DNA from: an uncultured Burkholderiales bacterium
GTDB lineage: Bacteria > Pseudomonadota > Gammaproteobacteria > Burkholderiales > Burkholderiaceae_E
Length of the DNA stretch: 7,589 nucleotides
Assembly (NCBI GenBank): GCA_903898725.1
Contig: CAIUGQ010000270.1
Span: 1-7,589, forward strand
Direction: 5' to 3'
Part shown: positions 1 to 5,157 of the stretch, piece after piece
Numbering within the stretch: the stretch's first letter is position 1
How the letters are laid out: each line of letters starts with the position of its first letter
The notes under the pieces: generated by a model
Seen by the model: only the letters and a program-made list of their open reading frames with translations
The model's database searches: none
Told to the model about the DNA's origin: nothing
Program-made: the position numbers and the translations under genes

Positions 1-90
1 GCGCTGGATCACGCGGGTGGCCTCGCCGAGGCGACCCGCGCGGGTCAGGCGGGTGGCCTCGCGCATCAGATCCTGGAACGTCGTGTGCAT
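1..90 (-). CDS. PHB-depolymerase-family esterase, N-terminal 30 codons only
   Basis: Only the start of this gene lies in the window; it runs off the left edge. The 30 visible residues begin MHTTFQDLMREATRL and continue with a TRAGRLGEATRVIQR helix. This is the N-terminal helical signature I recognise from the PHB depolymerase family esterases (LpqC-like alpha/beta hydrolases) of Burkholderiales, in which this segment precedes the catalytic hydrolase domain. The catalytic Ser-Asp-His residues would lie outside the window, so function rests on the N-terminus alone. The ATG is preceded by AAGG five bases upstream (96-99), a modest ribosome site. It starts 30 bases after the stop of the ribbon-helix-helix gene on the same strand, so the two are probably co-transcribed. 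Family members hydrolyse polyhydroxybutyrate or small esters; which applies here cannot be seen. Confidence 0.72.
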   Translation of the reverse strand, partial: MHTTFQDLMREATRLTRAGRLGEATRVIQR

Positions 91-120
91 CGTGGCCTTG
101 GGGGTGGAGAGCGGGGAGGG

Positions 121-543
121 TCAGCGCAGCCGGGCGGCCAGCGCGTCCCGGACGGCGGGGCTGGCATGGAACGCGCCCAGCACCTGGATCGATTCGATGG
201 TGGCGAGCGCGAGCTCGGCGCTCACGTCGTCGGCGATGACCGCCAGGCCGAGCACCCGGATGTGCAGGCGCTCGCCGGCGGCCTGCACGGCGCGCAGGTC
301 GGCGGCCTCGAAGCGCTGCAGCCCGAGCACCAGCGTGCGGCGCGCGACGGCCTGGCCGACCGCCTCGCCGTGGCGCACGAGCTGCTGGCGGATCGCAGCG
401 CGGATGAAGTCGCTGCGGTTGCCGTAGAAGCCTTCGGCGACCAGCAGGTCGATCTGGCCGAGGTCGACGAAGCCGAGGTTGAGGGTGATCTTCTCGGACT
501 CGGGCGGTCGCGAGCGGGGGGCGGGGACGGGATCGGAGTGCAT
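121..543 (-). CDS. Ribbon-helix-helix (CopG-type) transcriptional regulator, 140 aa
   Basis: The 140-residue protein has a proline-rich N-terminal arm (residues 1-16). A ribbon-helix-helix fold follows: strand EKITLNLGFVD (17-27), helix 1 about 27-40, and helix 2 NRSDFIRAAIRQQLVRH (42-58). Such proteins bind DNA as dimers, inserting a two-stranded ribbon into the major groove. The remaining 80 residues are longer than the tail of a minimal CopG/Arc protein. They contain a hydrophobic, regularly spaced segment (about 93-131, RVLGLAVIADD to VLGAFHASPAV) that could serve oligomerisation or sensing; this is inference. I chose the ATG at 543 because the reading frame upstream runs through the operator and promoter, and no in-frame ATG or GTG occurs between it and the DNA-binding domain. 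The esterase gene follows after 30 bases, so the regulator may control itself and that esterase. Proteins of this type next to PHB depolymerase genes are familiar in Burkholderiales. Confidence 0.85.
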   Translation of the reverse strand: MHSDPVPAPRSRPPESEKITLNLGFVDLGQIDLLVAEGFYGNRSDFIRAAIRQQLVRHGEAVGQAVARRTLVLGLQRFEAADLRAVQAAGERLHIRVLGLAVIADDVSAELALATIESIQVLGAFHASPAVRDALAARLR

Positions 544-545
544 TG

Positions 546-574
546 ACCATCCTAGCACCATCCACCTGGATGGT
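546..574. repeat. Operator candidate: perfect inverted repeat plus a third half-site
   Basis: ACCATCCA (557-564) and TGGATGGT (567-574) are perfect 8-base inverted arms separated by CC. A third copy, ACCATCC, lies at 546-552, a direct repeat of the left arm 11 bases away, about one helical turn. The cluster stops two bases before the regulator's start codon (541-543). Short half-sites arrayed at helical spacing just upstream of their own gene are typical operators of ribbon-helix-helix proteins. Binding by this regulator is inferred, not shown. Confidence 0.6.
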
Positions 575-577
575 AAA
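549..577 (-). promoter_or_regulatory. Predicted sigma70-type promoter of the ribbon-helix-helix gene
   Basis: Reading the minus strand, TTTACC (577-572; 4 of 6 to TTGACA) lies 17 bases before TAGGAT (554-549; 4 of 6 to TATAAT). The -10 is preceded by TGC, making an extended -10 element. The inverted repeat fills the spacer and the third half-site covers the -10, so a bound repressor would block polymerase. The expected start of transcription, about 542, falls almost on the start codon, which would give a leaderless message. Predicted by eye only. Confidence 0.45.
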
Positions 578-594
578 TCGTTCAGGTCGACCGG

Positions 595-614
595 CCCGCA
601 GACCGGCATGCGGG
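595..614. repeat. Short inverted repeat in the response-regulator leader
   Basis: CCCGCA (595-600) and TGCGGG (609-614) are perfect 6-base arms around an 8-base loop. They lie 61 bases before the response-regulator start, in the divergent space. It has no T-tract, so a terminator role is unlikely. In a GC-rich genome a stem this short may be chance. Confidence 0.25.
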
Positions 615-647
615 TTCGCTTCTTGCCGCGTCCGGGGAAAGGACCCT

Positions 648-652
648 GGAGG
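648..652 (+). promoter_or_regulatory. GGAGG ribosome-binding site placed for an out-of-frame ATG
   Basis: The strongest Shine-Dalgarno match in this leader, GGAGG, sits 9 bases before an ATG at 662. That ATG opens a 15-codon frame (662-709, MADEDGRAGPRADRR) that overlaps, out of frame, the start of the response regulator at 675. The regulator itself has only GGCGGA (664-669) and an abutting GAGG. Either the regulator start is served weakly, the short frame couples translation, or a one-base sequence error is present. Confidence 0.35.
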
Positions 653-674
653 CGACCGACGATGGCGGACGAGG

Positions 675-1043
675 ATGGACGAGCTGGCCCACGTGCTGAT
701 CGTCGATGACGAGGCCGACTTCGTCGCGATGATGCGGGTGCTCCTCGAGCGGGAGCGCTACCGGGTCAGTGGCTACGCGAGCGCGCCTGCGGCCGTGCGC
801 CGGGTCTGCGACGGGCTGGCGCCCGACGTCGTGCTGCTCGACTTCCAGATGCCGGTGCTGGACGGCGGCGAGACGCTGCGGCGCATGCGGCGCTGCGGGC
901 TGTCGTCGCCGGCGATCCTGGTCTCGGGCACGCGCGACCTTCGCGAGCAGGCCCTGGCGAACGGCTTCGCCGACTGGGTCGCGAAGCCGTTCGAGTTCGA
1001 GACGCTGCTCGGTGCCATCGGGCGCTGCCTGGCGCGCCCGTGA
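675..1043 (+). CDS. Stand-alone response-regulator receiver domain, 122 aa
   Basis: This is a complete CheY-like receiver domain with nothing attached. The acidic pocket is D11-D12 in VLIVDDE, and the phosphoacceptor is D56 in VVLLDFQMP. The switch serine is S84 in ILVSGT and the conserved lysine is K104 in WVAKPF, so phosphorylation chemistry should be intact. The aromatic switch position next to the lysine loop is W101. There is no DNA-binding or enzymatic output domain, so it probably acts by protein contact, as a single-domain relay or as a partner for an unlinked histidine kinase; no kinase is in the window. The start at 675 gives the family-typical few residues before the first strand, and no in-frame start lies close upstream. 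It is divergent from the ribbon-helix-helix gene and convergent with the FAD-subunit gene, ending 27 bases from it. Confidence 0.9.
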   Translation: MDELAHVLIVDDEADFVAMMRVLLERERYRVSGYASAPAAVRRVCDGLAPDVVLLDFQMPVLDGGETLRRMRRCGLSSPAILVSGTRDLREQALANGFADWVAKPFEFETLLGAIGRCLARP

Positions 1044-1050
1044 TCCGTCC

Positions 1051-1062
1051 GCCGGGCCCGGC
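1051..1062. terminator. Weak terminator candidate between convergent genes
   Basis: GCCGGGCCCGGC is a perfect 12-base palindrome in the 27-base gap between the convergent stops of the response regulator and the FAD-subunit gene. It could fold as a 4-base stem with a GGCC loop on either strand. There is no T-tract, so it would be a poor intrinsic terminator; the position is its main support. Confidence 0.22.
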
Positions 1063-1070
1063 AGGCCCCC

Positions 1071-1865
1071 TCAGCCGGCCGCGGTGACGCCCCGCTTCGC
1101 CAGCACGCCGACCAGGTGCGCGCGGTAGTCGGCCGTCGCATGCAGGTCGGTGTTCAGCCCGGCCGCGTCGACCTTCAGGCCATCGAGCGACGATGCCGCC
1201 CAGCCCTTGGTCAGCGCCTGCTCGAAGGCCGGCACCCGGAACGCGCAGGACCCGGCGCCGGTGACCGCGACGCGCACGCCCGCCGGACCGTTCGATACGA
1301 ACACGCCGACCAGCGAGAAGCGCGAGGCCGGCTGCTTGAACTTCTGCCACGACGCCTTCGCCGGGATCGGGAACGACACCTCGACGATCAGCTCGCCGGC
1401 CTCGAGCGCGGTCTCGTACATGCCGGTGAAGCAGTCGTCGGCGGCGATCGTGCGGCGGTCGGTGCGGATCGTGGCGCCCAGGCCGAGCACGCCGGCCGGG
1501 TAGCAGGCGGCCGGATCGTTGAGCGCGATGCTGCCGCCCAGCGTGCCGGCGCTGCGCACCGCCGGATCGCCGATCAGCGAGGCGAGGTGGGCGAGCGACG
1601 GGATCGATCCGCGCACCGCCTCGCTCGCGGCGACCGCGGCGTGGGTCGTGCCGGCACCGATCACGAGCGCGCCGGCCTCGACGCGGATGCCCTTGAGCTG
1701 CGGGATCCGGGCGAGCTCGACCAGGTCGCTCGGCGTGGACAGGCCCATCTTCATCGCCGGCAGCAGCGACTGCCCGCCGGCGAGGTAGCTGCCGTCGGCG
1801 GTGGCGGCGAGGGCGCGCGTCGCATCGGCGACGGTGGCGGGACGGTGGAACTCGAAGTCGTTCAT
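1071..1865 (-). CDS. Molybdenum hydroxylase medium (FAD-binding) subunit, CoxM-like, 264 aa
   Basis: This is the FAD subunit of a xanthine-oxidase-family hydroxylase. It accepts electrons from the iron-sulfur subunit and passes them to an external acceptor. The two FAD-binding loops are AGGQSLLPAMK (29-39) and TLGGSIALNDPAACYPA (108-124), corresponding to the AGGxS and T(I/L)GG signatures of the CoxM/CutM family. A C-terminal CO-dehydrogenase flavoprotein domain follows from about residue 170. Known CO dehydrogenases have His in the first loop (AGGHS); here it is Gln. The length of 264 fits the family. The ATG at 1865 lies only 4 bases after the large-subunit stop and has GGAG 9 bases upstream (1875-1878), within the large-subunit gene, so translation is probably coupled. 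It is the last gene of the S-L-M set. Confidence 0.93.
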   Translation of the reverse strand: MNDFEFHRPATVADATRALAATADGSYLAGGQSLLPAMKMGLSTPSDLVELARIPQLKGIRVEAGALVIGAGTTHAAVAASEAVRGSIPSLAHLASLIGDPAVRSAGTLGGSIALNDPAACYPAGVLGLGATIRTDRRTIAADDCFTGMYETALEAGELIVEVSFPIPAKASWQKFKQPASRFSLVGVFVSNGPAGVRVAVTGAGSCAFRVPAFEQALTKGWAASSLDGLKVDAAGLNTDLHATADYRAHLVGVLAKRGVTAAG

Positions 1866-1869
1866 CGCA

Positions 1870-4209
1870 TCAGGCTCCGTGCAGCGCGCGCCACACCGTC
1901 TCGGGCACGAGCGGCATCTGCATCGCATGTGCGCGGTCGGCGGGGGTTCCCGCGCGGGTGAGGGCGTCGATGACGGCGTTGACCACGCACGGCGTCGCGC
2001 CGATCGTGCCCAGTTCGCCCACGCCCTTGACCCCGAGGGGGTTGTTGATCGACGGCACCGACTGGTCGAGCTCGGTGCGGAAGCTGCGCACGAGGTCGGC
2101 ACGCGGCAGCGCGTAGTCGCTCAGCGTGCCGGTCAGCAGCTGGCCGGACTCGCGGTCGTAGACCACCTGCTCGCACAGCGCCTGGCCCAGGCCCTGCACC
2201 GCGCCGCCGTCGAGCTGGCCGACCACGATGGTGGGGTTCACCACGCGACCCACGTCGTTGACCGACGCATACGCGACCACCTCGACCTCGCCGGTGTCGG
2301 GGTCGACCTCGACCTCGCAGACGTGGCAGCCGTTCGGCCAGGTCGGGCCCGACACGGTGCTGGTGGAGTCGACGTAGACGCGCCGCTCCGACTGCTTGGC
2401 CGCCAGCTCGAACAGGCCGATGCGCCGGTCGGTGCCGACGATCGAGAAGCTGCCCTCGTGGTACTCGATGTCCTTGGCCGAGGCCTCGAGGGCATCGGCG
2501 GCCAGGTCCTTGGCCTGCTCGATCGTGCGCTGCGAGGCGACCCGCACCGCCGAGCCGCCGGTGAACAGCGAGCGCGAGCCTGCGCTGCCGAAGCCGACGC
2601 CGCGGTCGGTGTCGCCCTGCACGATGCGCACCCGCTCGATCGGCACGCCGAAGACGTCGACGGCGAGCTGCGCGTAGCTGGTGGCGATGCCCTGGCCCAT
2701 CGCCTGCGTGGCGGTGTAGATCTCGATGAAGCCGTCGGCCGACACATCGACGGTCACGCGCTCCTCGAACTGGTTGCCGCCCGTCCATTCGAGGAAGGTG
2801 GCCAGGCCCAGTCCGCGCAGCTTGCCGCGCGCCTTCGACTGCGCGGCGCGTGCCCCGAAGCCCGACCAGTCGGCGAGCGCCAGGCCCTGCTTGGCGATCG
2901 AGGGGAAGTTGCCGGTGTCGTAGGTCTGCCCCATCGGATTCTTGTAGGGCATCTGCTCGGGCCGGATCATGTTCCGCAGCCGCAGCTCGGCGGCATCGAT
3001 GCCGGTCTTGCGCGCGGCGGCGTCCATCAGCCGCTCGATGATGTAGATGGCCTCGGGGCGCCCGGCGCCGCGGTACGCGCCGACCGGCGCGGTATGGGTC
3101 ATCACCGCGCGCAGGTCGAAGTCGATGACCGGGATGTCGTAGATGCTGGTCGAGACCCAGGGGCCGATCAGCAGCTGGATCACGACACCGGTGGTGGTGG
3201 CGTAGGCGCCGACGTTGGCATCGGTGCGGATGCGCAGCGCGAGGACCTTGCCGTCGGCATCGAGCGCGAGTTCGGCGTGGCTGCTGCAGTCGCGCCCGGC
3301 GCGCCCGACGAGGAACTCCTCGCCGCGCTCGGCCGCCCACTTCACCGGCCGGCCCAGCGTCTTGGCCGCAAAGCCGACGACCACGTCGTCCTGGTAGGCG
3401 CCGGTCTTCATGCCGAAGCCGCCGCCGACGTCGCCGACCACCACGCGGGTCTGGTCCTTGGCGAGGCCGAGGGCGTCGGCGATGGTGTCGCGCGAGCCCG
3501 AGGGCATCTGCGAGGACAGCCGCAGCGTGAGCCGACCGGACTCGGGGTCCGGGTAGGCCAGCACGCCGCGCGGCTCCATCGCGACCGCGGCCACGCGCTG
3601 GTTCACCAGGTCGAGGGCGACGACGTGCGCGGCGCGCGCGAAGGCGGCGTCGGAAGCGGCGGCGTCGCCGTGCCGGGCCTGGGCCACCCAGTTGTCGCCG
3701 GCCGGGTCCCAGACCCGCGGCGCGCCTTCGGCGAGCGCATCGGCGATCGTGACGACCGCGGGCAGGTCCTCGTAGTCGACGACGATCGCATCACGGGCGT
3801 CGCGCGCGGCGTCGCGCGTCTCGGCGACGATGGCGACGACCGCCTCGCCGGCGAAGCGCACGGTGTCGGTGGCGAGCGCCTGCAGCGGCGCCACCGCCGA
3901 CGGCTTGCCGTCGGGGCGCGGGAACGGGCAGGGCGTGGGCATCGTCTTCACGCCGGCGGCGACCAGGTCGGCACCGGTGTAGACGGCGACGACGCCCGGC
4001 ATCGCGAGCGCGGCGCTGGTGTCGATCGAGCGGATGCGGGCGTGCGGGTACGGCGAGCGCAGCATCACGAGGTGCAGCTGGCCGGGGAGCGACACGTCGT
4101 CGACGTACCGGCCGGTGCCGGCGACGAGCGTGGGGTCCTCGATGCGGCGCACCGAGTGGCCGCTGCCGTAGCGGCCGACGTTGACGTCGGCGGGGGCGGT
4201 CTGAGCCAT
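1870..4209 (-). CDS. Molybdenum hydroxylase large (molybdopterin) subunit, form II CoxL-like, 779 aa
   Basis: This is the catalytic subunit that binds the molybdenum cofactor (probably the cytosine dinucleotide form) and hydroxylates its substrate with water-derived oxygen. An N-terminal a/b hammerhead domain begins near GRYVDDVSLPGQ (33-44). Cofactor-binding segments include GGGFGMK (262-268) and QAMGQG (502-507). The active-site loop is AYRGAGR (378-384), and the likely general base is E732 in GVGELGTIGA. AYRGAGR marks the form II group; true CO dehydrogenases carry AYRCSFR with the S-selanyl cysteine, so a role in CO oxidation is not supported. Aldehydes, N-heterocycles or other organics are possible substrates. 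The length is typical. The ATG at 4209 sits 20 bases after the small-subunit stop with no strong ribosome site. The open frame continues further upstream, but that part overlaps the small-subunit gene in another frame. Confidence 0.95.
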   Translation of the reverse strand: MAQTAPADVNVGRYGSGHSVRRIEDPTLVAGTGRYVDDVSLPGQLHLVMLRSPYPHARIRSIDTSAALAMPGVVAVYTGADLVAAGVKTMPTPCPFPRPDGKPSAVAPLQALATDTVRFAGEAVVAIVAETRDAARDARDAIVVDYEDLPAVVTIADALAEGAPRVWDPAGDNWVAQARHGDAAASDAAFARAAHVVALDLVNQRVAAVAMEPRGVLAYPDPESGRLTLRLSSQMPSGSRDTIADALGLAKDQTRVVVGDVGGGFGMKTGAYQDDVVVGFAAKTLGRPVKWAAERGEEFLVGRAGRDCSSHAELALDADGKVLALRIRTDANVGAYATTTGVVIQLLIGPWVSTSIYDIPVIDFDLRAVMTHTAPVGAYRGAGRPEAIYIIERLMDAAARKTGIDAAELRLRNMIRPEQMPYKNPMGQTYDTGNFPSIAKQGLALADWSGFGARAAQSKARGKLRGLGLATFLEWTGGNQFEERVTVDVSADGFIEIYTATQAMGQGIATSYAQLAVDVFGVPIERVRIVQGDTDRGVGFGSAGSRSLFTGGSAVRVASQRTIEQAKDLAADALEASAKDIEYHEGSFSIVGTDRRIGLFELAAKQSERRVYVDSTSTVSGPTWPNGCHVCEVEVDPDTGEVEVVAYASVNDVGRVVNPTIVVGQLDGGAVQGLGQALCEQVVYDRESGQLLTGTLSDYALPRADLVRSFRTELDQSVPSINNPLGVKGVGELGTIGATPCVVNAVIDALTRAGTPADRAHAMQMPLVPETVWRALHGA

Positions 4210-4229
4210 GGGTCGGGTCTCGGGTGGGG

Positions 4230-4709
4230 TCAGGCGCGCGAGCCGTCGAGCGCGGCGGCTGCCTGGCGCACCGACTCGACGATGTTCACGTAGCCGGTGC
4301 AGCGGCACAGGTTGCCCTCGAGGCCGTGGACGATCTGCTCGTCGGTCGGCTTCGGGCAGGCGGCCAGCAGGCCGGCGGTGCTCATCACCATGCCCGGCGT
4401 GCAGAAGCCGCACTGCAGGCCGTGGCATTCGACGAAGGCCTGCTGGATCGGGTGCAGTCCGCCGTCGGGGGCGCGCAGGCCCTCGATGGTGGTGACCGCG
4501 CGGCCCTCGGCCTGGACGGCGAGGGTGGCGCAGGCCTTCGCGGGCTGGCCGTCGAGCAGCACGGTGCAGCAGCCGCACTGGCTGGTGTCGCAGCCGACGT
4601 GGGTGCCGGTCAGGCCGAGCTGATCGCGCAGCACCTCGACCAGCAGGCGGCGGTTCTCGACCTCGGCCGAGGCGGGCGCGCCGTTGAGGGTGAATCGGAC
4701 GGTGGTCAT
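4230..4709 (-). CDS. Molybdenum hydroxylase small (2x[2Fe-2S]) subunit, CoxS-like, 159 aa
   Basis: This subunit carries electrons from the molybdenum site to FAD. The N-terminal ferredoxin-type domain binds one cluster through C40, C45, C48 and C60 (GCDTSQCGCC; C47 is an extra cysteine common in the family). The C-terminal helical domain binds the second through C100 and C103 (QCGFCTPGM) and C135 and C137 (CRCTGY). All eight ligands are present, so the protein should be functional. The 159 residues match the family length. The gene is first of the S-L-M order typical of form II sets; form I CO dehydrogenase operons run M-S-L. It starts 63 bases after the cupin stop. GGATAC is repeated in tandem just before the start (within 4712-4725), but no convincing ribosome site or promoter could be assigned. 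Confidence 0.95.
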   Translation of the reverse strand: MTTVRFTLNGAPASAEVENRRLLVEVLRDQLGLTGTHVGCDTSQCGCCTVLLDGQPAKACATLAVQAEGRAVTTIEGLRAPDGGLHPIQQAFVECHGLQCGFCTPGMVMSTAGLLAACPKPTDEQIVHGLEGNLCRCTGYVNIVESVRQAAAALDGSRA

Positions 4710-4772
4710 GGTGCGTATCCGTATCCGGTGGAAAGACGCGGCGATGGTAGCGTCAAACGTGCCGCGGTCGAA

Positions 4773-5069
4773 TCAAGGCCGCTTGTATTCGATCTCGACG
4801 AAGGCGAGCTCGGCGGTGCCGGCGTTGACGACGTCGTGCTCGACGCCGGCCAGGCGTGCGTACGAGCGACCGGCCTTGAGCTCGAAATGCGCGACGCCGT
4901 CGCCGGTCTCGAGCCGCAGCAGGCCGTCGGTGAGCGGCACCACCACGTAGTCGAAGCCGTGACGGTGGTGGCCGGTGCGGGCGCCCGGCGCGAAGCGCCA
5001 TTCGGTGATGCGCAGGCGTTCGTCGTCGAGGTCGACGCGCGGCACGGCCATCTTCGGGGAGTCGGTCAT
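4773..5069 (-). CDS. Small single-domain cupin protein, BauB-like, 98 aa
   Basis: A single conserved beta-barrel cupin domain fills the protein. Motif 1 reads GARTGHHRHGFDYVVVPLTDG (29-49) with metal ligands H35 and H37. The usual motif-1 glutamate is not in place, and D40 may substitute. Motif 2 reads GRSYARLAGVEHDVVN (67-82) with H78 as third histidine; the usual proline before the glycine is replaced. The TEWRFAPG and ELAFVEIE segments resemble the small cupins annotated as beta-alanine degradation protein BauB, whose own biochemical role is unclear. The start at 5069 gives the longest frame; M7 at 5051 is an alternative that keeps the whole domain. It lies upstream of the hydroxylase genes on the same strand and may share their transcript, which would hint at a linked catabolic role. 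No metal or substrate can be read from the sequence. Confidence 0.82.
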   Translation of the reverse strand: MTDSPKMAVPRVDLDDERLRITEWRFAPGARTGHHRHGFDYVVVPLTDGLLRLETGDGVAHFELKAGRSYARLAGVEHDVVNAGTAELAFVEIEYKRP

Positions 5070-5116
5070 CGGGGCAGGTTCCGTCCGCAGGGGGACATCG
5101 ATGCTGCCACGATCGG

Positions 5117-5157
5117 GCGCCGGCCGTGCGCGCGCCGCGCACGTTCCGGTCCGGCGC
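5117..5157. terminator. Compound hairpin directly after the glycosyltransferase stop
   Basis: An inner perfect stem CGTGCGCG/CGCGCACG (5125-5132 with 5136-5143) closes a 3-base loop. It is nested in an outer perfect stem GCGCCGG/CCGGCGC (5117-5123 with 5151-5157), with one unpaired base on the left and seven on the right. It abuts the glycosyltransferase stop codon (5158-5160). It is a strong fold but lacks a T-tract, so it could terminate the glycosyltransferase transcript, protect its 3' end, or structure the leader of the downstream cupin gene. Confidence 0.4.

Noticed and set aside
33..46. Perfect 14-base palindrome GACCCGCGCGGGTC.
   Set aside because: It lies inside the esterase coding sequence, where GC-rich codons for Thr-Arg-Ala-Gly-Arg explain it.
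85..546. A 153-codon plus-strand frame opposite the ribbon-helix-helix gene.
   Set aside because: It has no recognisable fold and covers exactly a real minus-strand gene with a clear DNA-binding domain.
1870..4209. Annotation as aerobic CO dehydrogenase (coxMSL).
   Set aside because: The active-site loop is AYRGAGR, not AYRCSFR, and gene order is S-L-M, so only a form II-like molybdenum hydroxylase is supported.
1801..4293. An 830-codon open frame on the plus strand, antisense to the hydroxylase large-subunit gene.
   Set aside because: It is a mirror of a highly GC-rich real gene. Its product is Arg/Ala/Gly/Asp-rich low-complexity sequence with no domain, while the minus strand encodes a complete, recognisable subunit.
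4728..4756. TTGACG (4756-4751, minus strand) as a -35 box for the hydroxylase operon.
   Set aside because: At 16-18 bases spacing there is no acceptable -10; the nearest AT-containing hexamers are too far away.
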